This document shows positions 12,123 to 20,469 of a stretch of 20,469 bases of DNA, piece by piece. The translations under genes were made by a program, and so were the position numbers. Position 1 is the first letter of the stretch, and every line of letters begins with the position of its first letter. The notes beneath the pieces are model-generated. The model saw only the letters and a list, made by a program, of their open reading frames with translations. It was not told the DNA's origin and searched no databases. The DNA comes from Armadillidium nasatum (Eukaryota > Arthropoda > Malacostraca > Isopoda > Armadillidiidae), in the NCBI GenBank assembly GCA_009176605.1, contig SEYY01008633.1, positions 7,501 to 27,969 on the forward strand. Direction: 5' to 3'.

Positions 12123-12173
<51 letters not shown>
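12123..12173. repeat. (TAA)n microsatellite in the PAP intron upstream of the exon array
   Basis: 51 bp of TAA repeat only 9 bp from the exon at 12183. In the minus-strand transcript it reads (UUA)n, complementary to the (UAA)n in the intron on the other side of the array. Confidence 0.95.
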
Positions 12174-12176
<3 letters not shown>

Positions 12177-12182
12177 GCTTAC

Positions 12183-12403
12183 TTGTATTTACTGAAAAAT
12201 TTAGCAGGGGTGAACGAGGGTCCAAGGAGCTATTTCCAGCCTTAATTTTCTCTCTACAGTTTCTAAACCCGTATGAATGGCCTGCACAATAACTACTCTT
12301 GTGCTTTTACAAACATTAAATGCCGAATTCTGCTGGGGATAACAGGGGGTGATGATAGGCATCTGTTGATATTTGTCCTTCAAATTTATTCGTGGGTACC
12401 AAG
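12183..12403 (-). pseudogene. Poly(A) polymerase exon: end of the central domain, one frameshift
   Basis: A polypyrimidine-rich acceptor (CTCCCTCTCTCACACTCATAAG) precedes 12403 and a GTAAGC donor follows 12183. The exon reads WYPRINLKDKYQQMPIITP then CYPQQNSAFNVCKSTRVV, a near-diagnostic match to the conserved W-D-P-R and MPIITPxYPQQNSxxNVSxSTR block of nuclear poly(A) polymerases, and continues through the HTGLE helix. At W (12222-12224) the frame is lost and resumes as PSFTPAKFFSKYK, which matches the W-(x)-LF-(x)-NFFxKYK end of the exon. The lesion is consistent with a 2-bp deletion. The last codon is split AA|A with the next exon. A normal PAP adds poly(A) to mRNA 3' ends in the nucleus; the catalytic aspartates lie in upstream exons not seen here. 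Confidence 0.88.
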
Positions 12404-12511
12404 CTTATGAGTGTGAGAGAGGGAGACAAGAAAAGCAATTAGACACAATTTTATGGATAAGAGAAAATCTCATACAACTTTAGTATAAAAAAACATTTTG
12501 CAATATTACTG

Positions 12512-13366
<855 letters not shown>

Positions 13367-13437
13367 ATCGATCAAATAAGCCTAACGAGAACCGGTTTTA
13401 CTTTCGTTTTCGGCGCGTATTCAAGGTCACCGTGCCG

Positions 13438-13459
13438 TCAAAAGGTGTTAACCTTTTGA
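13438..13459. repeat. Perfect 9-bp hairpin in a GC-richer patch
   Basis: TCAAAAGGT-GTTA-ACCTTTTGA, within 13363-13500, a patch richer in G+C than its surroundings ('ggttttactttcgttttcggcgcg'). The patch is bounded by (AT)n at the left and AT-rich DNA at the right and may be a transposon remnant. No gene is seen in 13363-13622. Confidence 0.5.
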
Positions 13460-13618
13460 TCTTATCTTAATTAACCGCCAGAATCCTTTTAAATATTTAC
13501 CGCGGAAATTTTTTTTAATAATAATAATAATTTTAATAAAAATAAATAACCATAAAAAAATAAATAAAAAATAAATCTTGAATAATAAATAAAGAAAAAT
13601 ATTAAATAAAAATAATTA

Positions 13619-13753
<135 letters not shown>

Positions 13754-13765
13754 GGCATATATATG

Positions 13766-13935
13766 CAGCGCCTAAAATGCACTTACACTAGTCTCCCATC
13801 AAACTACCCCTCCTTCACTTCATTGCTATTAAGATACACACATATAGGATATTTCCATATAACTGCTTTTAGGTCTTTTCACTACATGAACAAATTTCAC
13901 TAAATATTATTTTATATTTATTCCAATTTGCTAGC

Positions 13936-13974
<39 letters not shown>

Positions 13975-14285
13975 AGATTGTAAAAAACACATATACAAAT
14001 ACCTACACACACACATGCATACCACAAATCATCATTATTATTATTATTGTTATAGGTATTAGTAGCAGTAGTAGTATCTCATCCCCTAAGCCCTTAAGAT
14101 ATCTTACTTAGCAGCATGAGGTATGCTATAGAAGCTTGTAAAAGAAGACACTTAAACATGCATATTCTCAAAACATCCGTACATATACACACACATTCAT
14201 ACACACACACACACACGCAAACTCGAAATAAGAATATTATAGATATACATTTTCTAATACATTTTCTAATAGTCGAGGAAATGTT
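13766..14285 (+). repeat. Left arm of a large inverted repeat
   Basis: Matches the reverse complement of about 18715-19222 over its whole length. Shared landmarks in order are: 'ctccttcactt(c/t)attgctatt', 'ggatatttccatataactgcttttaggtc', 'aaatttcactaaatatta', (ATT)n, 'acacatatacaaatacctacacacac', 'cataccacaaatcat', 'agcagtagtagtatctcat', 'aagatatcttacttagcagca', 'catgcatattctcaaaacatcc' and 'cgcaaactcgaaataag'. Divergence is mainly in the simple-repeat portions. Confidence 0.9.
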
Positions 14286-15850
14286 TATTGAGGTAAGTTA
14301 GATCAAATAGTTAGGTTGTCTGTCTTTGATATGTAAGAGTATGCATGGTATTTAAGTTATCTATTCATAAGCATGTATCGACCGTAAGGTTAGAAGCGAG
14401 ATAGCTATTGAGAGGTAGTCATCTATGGTATGGAAAAAGAGCTAGGTTAATTTATGATAGCTTGGAAATGTTATGTAGACATTGAAGCAATATTTTCGTA
14501 GAGTCGTCATGAAGTTAACAATCTATATATTTCCCGAATGAGTGAACCTTCGTGAAATAATGTTTGTTCTTGAAGACTTGGACGCTAAGTTGAGAAGAGT
14601 AGAAGAAAGAGAGAGAGCACCTACTAGCCCTGCTATATAAGAGTATGAAAATTGCTAGAAGCGATAGATGATTATTGTAGTCCTGAGAATTATGTACTAG
14701 TCGTGAATATATAGTTTAAAGTCCCATTCATAACATCTGTAAAAAATGAATGAATAGTATAATGTTTGTGCTGCAACTTACTTTATTAAAGAAATATGAG
14801 AATCCGAAGACATACTGTACTAAGGTTAGGTTATGTTATTCCAGGAAAGGTTACATTTGTAAGGTAAACAATATTGATTTTTGATTGGTAAGACCTTCGA
14901 TGTCAAATTTGTTAAGTTGTTGCGGTTAGAGGTGGTAAGATTAAAATAAATTAGCTTGAAAATATAAAATGCATGTTTCTTGAAACATGAGATAGCTAGG
15001 TAATGCTGAATTTTGTATATTACTTATAAACACGCTTCGTATATTTTGTGAAACATGTCGATACACTGCTAACTTTGTATTTACCTACACTCTCATACCG
15101 AAACATAAATTACTGTCGAAATTATTACATGAAAATAAATTTTTTTTTCATGTTTAATATGTAATATTTACCTCATATTTGAAATATGTTAACTTGAAAA
15201 TGCATGAATAGCTACTGTTAGTAAAAAAAATACAGCTCAATACATGAAAATAAATTTTTTTTTTCATGTTTAATATGAAATATTTTTGCTTGAAAATGCA
15301 TGAATAAGGATCGTTGGTTATGATTGGTCAGGTTGGTTAGAATGTTGCTTAGGATAAAACATCATAGAAACATTAATGTATAAATGTGTCAGTCGATAAG
15401 TGTGTTTTTGTATTTTTAATATATTAGTAAGGACCTTACTGTATCATAAAAGGTATGTTGAAAGCTAAATATAGGGTAAAATATCGTTTATTAAATAAAG
15501 TTTAAGTAGAATTCTGAAAGTTATACTTATAGATAGTTAATATGAAAATCTTTTAAGTGTAAAAAGACTAAATATAAGGATGGCACTTATCTGTATAGGA
15601 AATAATCCTATGAATAATTTAGAAAGCACTAAAATATGTATGGGCATCTATGTTTTCGTTAATTGCTTGTGCTCTCTGAAGATACTTTACGTTAGTATGT
15701 GTGTATGTAACATGTTAAATCTGATGTTTGATGAAATAAAGGAAGTAGAATTAAATATTTTAAAAGAAAAATGTTAAAAAAATAAATATTTCGAAGTTCT
15801 AAACAGTCTAAGATTGTTTGTAAAAGAGTCAAACGTTAAGAAAATAGGCG
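14286..15850. other. Left interior of the inverted-repeat unit, no gene
   Basis: About 1.56 kb of AT-rich DNA with no motif-bearing ORF. The 65-codon frame at 15580-15777 has a plausible start but no recognisable domain. It contains an approximate duplication at 15128-15307. Confidence 0.55.
15128..15307 (+). repeat. Tandem duplication, offset about 115 bp, with hairpin
   Basis: The segment 'catgaaaataaatttttttttcatgtttaatatg(t/a)aatattt...cttgaaaatgcatgaata' occurs at about 15128-15210 and again at about 15244-15307. Each copy opens with a short hairpin (CATGAAAA / TTTTCATG). Confidence 0.8.
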
Positions 15851-17825
15851 TAGCGGGGCAAATATAAAAGTTTATACGATATAGTTATATTGAATGCTGG
15901 TACCATTCGAAAGTAAGTGAATAAGTTATTAGTTTGCTTAACCTCAATATTGATGATGTTGCATGTATGTTGACAAGAACTGAGAATTCCTATATTTGAT
16001 GTTGACCGAAGCCTTAGTATGAATACTTGTATTGTCGATATATTGGTTTCTAAAGCATGATAGTTTATGAAGACCCATAAGAGAGTAGATGAAGTGTGAA
16101 AATGCAAAGTTTTTACGAGTTAGTTATATTGGTGGAATTGGGTATTCTTATGTTTGATGTTAGAAATCTTAGTATGGGTGTTTGTATTGCTTAAGTAAAA
16201 GTATGCTAAATAAATGAAATGTATATATGGATGATGAGTTACGACAAGTGCTGGTGAGGTTACGGTCTTTATCACGAGAAATCGCCCAAATATTCAGGGA
16301 CAGCGGGATAAAGGGTAATTGACATATGAAGAATTAGGGAGTTTACCTTCTTTCGGTGTTATGTATGTTGGTTCTTGATTTGGATCGAGTGTAATGGGAT
16401 CTAATATATAAATTCATATGGGTGAAAATTAATGATAATAATAAAATGAAGTTATGGCACATGTTAGTAATGATGTTGTCCGAAACCATAGTATGAATGC
16501 ATGTATTGTTAATATATTGGCATTTAAAGCAGGTTAGTTTATGAAGACCCTTAAGAAAATAGATGAAGTGTGAAAATGCAAAGTTTTTACGGGTTAGTTA
16601 TATTGAATGTTGGCACCATTCGAAAGTAAATGCATAAGTTATTAGGCTGCATGGCCTCGTTATTGATAATGCTGCATATATGTTAACTAGATGTGAAAAA
16701 TCGGGTATTATGTTAACTAGATTTGGAAAATTTGGGTATTATGTTTGACGCTGTTAGAAATCTTAGTATGACTGTTTGTATTGTCCATGTAAAAGTATGC
16801 TCAATGAATGAAATGTATATATGAAGGCGGAGTTATTCATATAATAAGAAAATCACTGAAATGTGAAAATATAAAGTTTTTACGAGATAGTTATATTGAA
16901 TGCTGGTATGATTTGGGAGTAAATGAATAAGTATTAGTTTTCCTACCCTCGATATTGGTAGATTTGGGTATTCTTATGTTTGATGCTGCCCGAAACCTTA
17001 GTATAAATGATTGTATTGTTGATATATTGGCATCTAAAGCATGTTAGAGTATACGATATTGGTAGAATTGGGTATTCAAATGTTTGATGCTGTCTGAAAC
17101 CTAGTATGAATGCTTGTATTGTTGATATATTGGCATCTAAATCAGATTAATTAAGATCCATAAGAAAATAGAGTATGTGTGAAAATACAAAGTTTTACGA
17201 TTGTTATATTGAATATTGGTACCCTTCGAAAGTCAATGAATAAGTTATTAGTTTTCCCACCCCCGATATTGGTAGACTTGAGCATCCTTATGTTTGATGC
17301 TGATAGAAATCTTAGTATGAGTGTTTGTATTATTACAGTAAAAGTATGGCCAATAAATGAAATGTATATATGAAGGATGCGCTACGACGAGTGCTGGTGA
17401 TATGGTCTTTATCATGAGAAATCGGGTAAATATTCAGTGAAAGCAGGATAAAGGGTATTTAGCTTATGAAGAAATATTGTTTAACATCTTTCTGGTTTAA
17501 GTATATATATCGGCTCTTGATATGGGTAGAGTGTAATGGGATCTAATATATAAGTCCCTATGGTTGAAAATTGTTATTAATAATAATAATAATAATTATT
17601 ATAATAATGAAGGAGAAGTTATGACGTGTGTTGGTGAGGTTTCGGTCTTTCTCATGAGAGATAGGCTGAATATGCTGGGAAAACGGGTTAAAGGAGAATT
17701 AATGTGTAGAATATAGAGTTTACTATCTTTCGGGTTTAAGCATGTCGGCTCTTGATATGGATCAGATGCAATGAGCTTTAATATAATGTCTGTATGGTTG
17801 AAAATTGATAATAATAATAATAAGG
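15850..17825 (+). repeat. Degenerate tandem region built from two module types
   Basis: Module A holds 'gcaaagtttttacgagttagttatattgaatgctggtaccattcgaaagtaa', 'gttattag' and 'cgaaacctt/agtatgaatgcttgtattgttgatatattggcatctaaagca'; partial or full copies start near 15870, 16580, 16870 and 17185. Module B holds 'ggtgaggttacggtctttatcacgagaaatcg', 'gggataaaggg', 'cggctcttgatatgg', 'gtgtaatgggatctaatatataa' and a (AAT)n end; copies are near 16245, 17385 and 17625. The order is roughly A-B-A-A-A-B-B. Copies differ widely, so the expansion is old. The short open frames inside are not conserved between copies, so the region is treated as non-coding. Confidence 0.75.
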
Positions 17826-17963
17826 CCATAAGAATATGTATGATGCTAGGGCTATGTAGTCTCGACCAGGGCCTGTGGGCTTCATTCGTCAATGTCTAGA
17901 AAAGGTCCAAAAGGTACGGTGGTATTTACAAGGGAAATTAAAAGGTGATCGAGTAAATGGAAT

Positions 17964-18209
17964 ATGTATGTAAATGATCGTCTAGATTATGGTGATAAAT
18001 GGTGTAAACAATTGGTTTATTATGCTCACTATCAATCAATGTCAAGAAAAAGGCTGAAAGGTCCTGGTTTAATTACCTGGAAAGCTGAATTTATTAGGAT
18101 GGGTTTATATTTCCATCAATCAATGTCGAAAAAAGTAAAAAGGTTAGCAGATATTTACCTAGCCTATGAAAAAAGGGTGCAGGGTTTATCATTGGGTTAT
18201 GTTTTATGA
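17964..18209 (+). CDS. Hypothetical 81-codon frame of doubtful reality
   Basis: The ATG at 17964 opens 81 codons of mixed composition (KWCKQLVYYAHYQSM, LGYVL at the end). No domain is recognised. The nucleotide motif 'tcaatcaatgtc(a/g)a' recurs inside it and a variant lies just upstream (about 17888), so part of the frame comes from repeated DNA. It could be a remnant of the element's gene or chance; I favour chance. Confidence 0.15.
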   Translation: MYVNDRLDYGDKWCKQLVYYAHYQSMSRKRLKGPGLITWKAEFIRMGLYFHQSMSKKVKRLADIYLAYEKRVQGLSLGYVL

Positions 18210-18714
18210 TGACGCTCTCTGGTGAGTGGGTGAATATGAAAAAGGAGCTGGGCTTATCCTTGTTTTGAACTAATGCCCAATGCTAATTGGTTGAATATCA
18301 TTAATATGGGCTCTGCTGGTGTTAAGCTCGGATGGTCTTAGTGCAATATTGCCGTAAGTAAAAATGTTATATTATATTGTGAATTATATATATTACAGGT
18401 TATGCAAATATATTTGTTTTAAAAGAAATTCGATGTTACATTATGTTCATATCACTTAAGTACATAAAGTGCATAGTTTTAGGAATGAAATGTTTTTGAA
18501 AATGTTAATTTTAGTAATATTTAGTGAAATTTGTTTAAAATGTTTTAGGAAGAAACTTTTTATTAAAAATTTCTTATTTATTTTAAAAGTTAAATGATAT
18601 TAAAGTCTGGCTTCTTGTTAATTAGCGGTTGACAGAGAGAGATATATAGATCGGCAGTCAAGTAATTGAGTTTATGGGTGAATGTGTTTCTTTATGCTTG
18701 AGAGAAAATTGCGG

Positions 18715-19222
18715 CTGAAGTGAAAGTATTAGAGAATGTATATCTATCTTATACTTATTTCGAGTTTGCGTGTGTAAGAATGTGTGTGTGTATATATATG
18801 AACGGATGTTTTGAGAATATGCATGTTTAAGTGTCTGCCTTTAAAAATTTCCATAGCATACCTCGTGCTGCTAAGTAAGATATCTTCAGGGCTTAGGGTA
18901 TGAGATACTACTACTGCTACTAATACGTACAACATAATAATAATAATAATAATAATAATGATTTGTGGTATGTGTGTGTGACTGTGTGTGTAGGTATTTG
19001 TATATGTGTTTAACAATCTGCTATATAATAATAATAAATAATAATAACAAAGCTAGAAAATTGGAATAAATATAAATAATATTTAGTGAAATTTGTTTTT
19101 TTTTTTGTAGTGAAAAAGACCTAAAAGCAGTTATATGGAAATATCCTGTATGTGTGCGTGTGTGTGTTCTTAATAGCAATAAAGTGAAGGAGGGTATGGG
19201 ATGGTAGTGATAGGAGACCCTA
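18715..19222 (-). repeat. Right arm of the large inverted repeat
   Basis: Reverse complement of the left arm, from 'cattctctaatactt' and 'cgcaaactcgaaataag' (18721-18775) out to 'ctccttcactttattgctatt' (about 19170-19192). It differs by a (TG)n/(CA)n length change, a longer (AAT)n at 18935-18958 and a T run at 19096-19107. The frame at 18744-19016 is a by-product of this repeat. Confidence 0.9.
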
Positions 19223-19235
19223 CGCCATTATATCC

Positions 19236-19247
19236 ATATATATATAT

Positions 19248-19281
<34 letters not shown>

Positions 19282-19283
19282 AT

Positions 19284-19325
<42 letters not shown>

Positions 19326-19328
19326 ATA
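19236..19328. repeat. (AT)n microsatellite, interrupted
   Basis: About 93 bp of AT repeat with several TAATA phase breaks, directly after 'tacgccattatatcc', the outer edge of the right arm. Confidence 0.93.
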
Positions 19329-19394
19329 AAATTATTTATTTATTTTTAATTTATTTCAGCAGCATTGGTATATACATATATACGAATAACTATT

Positions 19395-19494
19395 ACGAAC
19401 TTCATATTTTTTTATTTGCTTATTTGCTATGAGGCTGATGAGGGGCTGGGGAAGCTAGGTAGGGGTAAGGTGATGGGATACCCATACGCCATTA

Positions 19495-19497
<3 letters not shown>
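19395..19497 (-). repeat. Third, partial terminus related to the inverted-repeat arms
   Basis: The edge 'gggtaaggtgatgggatacccatacgccattat(gc)' followed by (AT)n matches the right arm's outer edge 'gggtatgggatggtagtgataggagaccctacgccattat(atcc)' plus (AT)n. The inward sequence is unrelated beyond that, so this is a fragment. Confidence 0.5.
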
Positions 19498-19546
<49 letters not shown>

Positions 19547-19573
19547 ATATATTAATATATATATATATATATA
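19498..19573. repeat. (AT)n microsatellite, interrupted
   Basis: About 76 bp of AT repeat with phase breaks, about 30-110 bp before the candidate LTR starts. Confidence 0.93.
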
Positions 19574-19603
19574 ATAGTTAGATTTAACCTAAAGTATATG
19601 TAC

Positions 19604-19824
19604 TGTTGATACTGTATGAAATACTCTGTTATGATTCAGTAAAGACTATTTTCTATGTGGTAAACATTTGCATTCTCATTCTGTTGATTATATCTCGTTT
19701 ATTGTACCACGACTTGTACTGTGTTATATGTGTAAATAAAGGCCTAGGTAAGAACTGCTGTTTGTCTCTGTCCTGCCCTATGTAATATTTATATATTTTC
19801 GCCATTATGACAAATAATATAACA
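19604..19824 (+). repeat. Candidate 5' LTR of a Ty1/copia-type element
   Basis: The end is set by the primer-binding site at 19825. The sequence ends AACA and starts TGTTGATAC, giving a short TGTT...AACA inverted terminus. A second TGTTGAT at 19682 would give an LTR of 143 bp instead of 221 bp. AATAAA at 19735-19740 is a plausible polyadenylation signal. The 3' LTR is outside the window, so the boundary is inferred. Confidence 0.55.
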
Positions 19825-20469
19825 GGTTATGGGCCCAGGCATTTATATTTCGATGGCGATGCAGAAAAATATGAATTGTGGGAAGTTAAATTCTTAAGAC
19901 ATTTAAGGCTGCAAAACTTGCTACACGTGATAAATGATTCTACCGCTGATGTTCATAGCGATGATAATGCAAAAGTTTTTGCATAGTTAGTGTTAGTCCT
20001 ATATGATAGAAGTTTATCCCTTATCGTAAGAGATGCTAAGGATGATGGCAAGAAAGCCTTGAAAATATTACATGACCATTATTTGGGTAGCAGTAAGCCT
20101 AGAGTGATAGCTTTATATACAGAGCTAACCTCATTGAAATTAGGCAGTGATGAAGATGTTACTGATTACATTTTAAGGGCAGAGACAGCAGCTACATTTT
20201 TGAAATCAGCTGGTGAAACTGTAAGTGACAGTTTACTTATAGCTATGGTTTTGAAAGGCCTACCTTCAGGGTACAGAACTTTTTCTACGGTAATTATTCG
20301 GAAAGAAAAAGCCATGATATTTAGTGAATTTAAGGTAGCTCTAAGAAGTTTTAAAGAGACAGTAAAGAGCCAACAGGCAGATATTAAGCCAGAAGAAAAT
20401 GTTAAGAAGATAAGAGATAGGAAAAGTCATGTGAAATGTTTTTCTTGTGGAAAAGTAGGGCATAAGCAA
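19807..20469 (+). pseudogene. Copia-type gag, N-terminal part, one in-frame stop, runs off the window
   Basis: The frame from ATG 19807 runs 221 codons to the window edge with one stop, TAG at 19984-19986 (codon 60). It reads YFDGDAEKYELWEVKFLRHL (the W-containing opening of UBN2 / Retrotran_gag_2 domains), then after the stop LVLVLYDRSLSLI, ALKILHDHYLGSSKPRVIAL, YTELTSLKL, VTDYILRAETAATFL and VLKGLPSGYRTFSTVI, all in the family's usual order. It ends with the zinc knuckle CFSCGKVGHK (Cys211, Cys214, His219; the fourth ligand lies beyond the edge). The protein would coat element RNA. The ATG is inside the candidate LTR and the frame reads through the primer-binding site. Protease, integrase and RT would follow outside the window. 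Confidence 0.88.
19825..19838 (+). promoter_or_regulatory. Primer-binding site for a half initiator tRNA-Met
   Basis: GGTTATGGGCCCAG is the complement of the anticodon stem-loop of initiator tRNA-Met (which contains CTGGGCCCATAACC). Internal-fragment priming from this tRNA is the known mode of Drosophila copia and relatives, whose primer-binding site has this sequence. It follows directly after the CA end of the candidate LTR. Confidence 0.8.

Larger units (their letters stand above)
13766..19235. mobile_element. Candidate 5.4-kb element with ~500-bp terminal inverted repeats
   Basis: Two inverted arms (13766-14285 and about 18715-19222) enclose about 4.4 kb that has no recognisable transposase, integrase, polymerase or capsid gene. 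Both outer edges meet (AT)n, so a target-site duplication cannot be read. The form fits a foldback-like or large non-autonomous TIR element, or the remains of an autonomous one. A segmental inverted duplication is the alternative. A third, partial terminus at about 19395-19497 favours a repeat family over a one-off inversion. Confidence 0.6.

Noticed and set aside
14116-14301. Small frames in the inverted-repeat arms (also 18744-19016)
   Set aside because: They consist of His-Thr runs from (CA)n and differ between the two arms.
14820-14840. TTAGG-like telomeric motif (aaggttaggtta)
   Set aside because: One or two imperfect copies only; arthropod telomeres are long perfect arrays.
15829-16107. 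92-codon minus-strand frame
   Set aside because: Lies over a repeated module whose other copies do not keep the frame; no motif.
17599-17892. 97-codon minus-strand frame
   Set aside because: Overlaps module B and its (AAT)n end; composition and lack of motif argue against a gene.

Overview
The window looks like intergenic and intronic DNA of an invertebrate, most likely an arthropod and perhaps a decapod crustacean. This rests on intron-containing coding sequence, very long (AT)n and (AAT)n microsatellites, a jockey-like LINE, a mariner fragment, MITEs and a copia-like element. The taxonomic guess is an inference of low to moderate confidence. There is no prokaryotic gene organisation.

Layout. 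1-1.2 kb: a decayed jockey-like reverse-transcriptase fragment (minus strand) between two (AT)n arrays. 1.2-3.2 kb: AT-rich, no gene. 3.2-5.8 kb: nested small transposons (a GGTATC-hexamer MITE in two opposite copies, and a MITE with long inverted repeats in two copies), all joined to (AT)n tracts. 6.8-7.3 kb: a short 102-codon ORF with weak resemblance to retrotransposon gag, behind a repeated TTGCG motif and a 47-nt T tract. 7.6-8.15 kb: a 533-bp (AT)n tract truncating a mariner-family transposase pseudogene (8.16-8.95 kb, minus).

9.2-12.4 kb is the main result. The minus strand carries the 3' part of a nuclear poly(A) polymerase gene (PAPOLA/PAPOLG family): an exon for the end of the central domain (12183-12403), then SIX tandem copies of the next exon, encoding the C-terminal RNA-binding domain, each with its own acceptor and donor and separated by introns of about 135 bp, then a terminal exon. 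Splice phases agree from one exon class to the next. Three central copies (3, 4, 5) are open across their full length; the three outer copies and both flanking exons carry frame lesions. It is therefore either a decaying or partial PAP duplicate, or a real alternative-exon cluster with sequence errors. Complementary (ATT)n and (AAT)n tracts lie in the two introns that flank the cluster. No catalytic-domain exon was recognised in this window.

12.5-13.4 kb: a third long-inverted-repeat MITE with (AT)n on both sides. About 13.77-19.23 kb: a 5.4-kb unit bounded by inverted repeats of about 500 bp, filled with degenerate tandem modules and no recognisable transposase. A third related terminus lies at about 19.4-19.5 kb. 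19.6-20.47 kb: the 5' end of a Ty1/copia-type LTR retrotransposon with a primer-binding site matching the anticodon arm of initiator tRNA-Met, and a gag frame with one in-frame stop, running off the window at the zinc knuckle.
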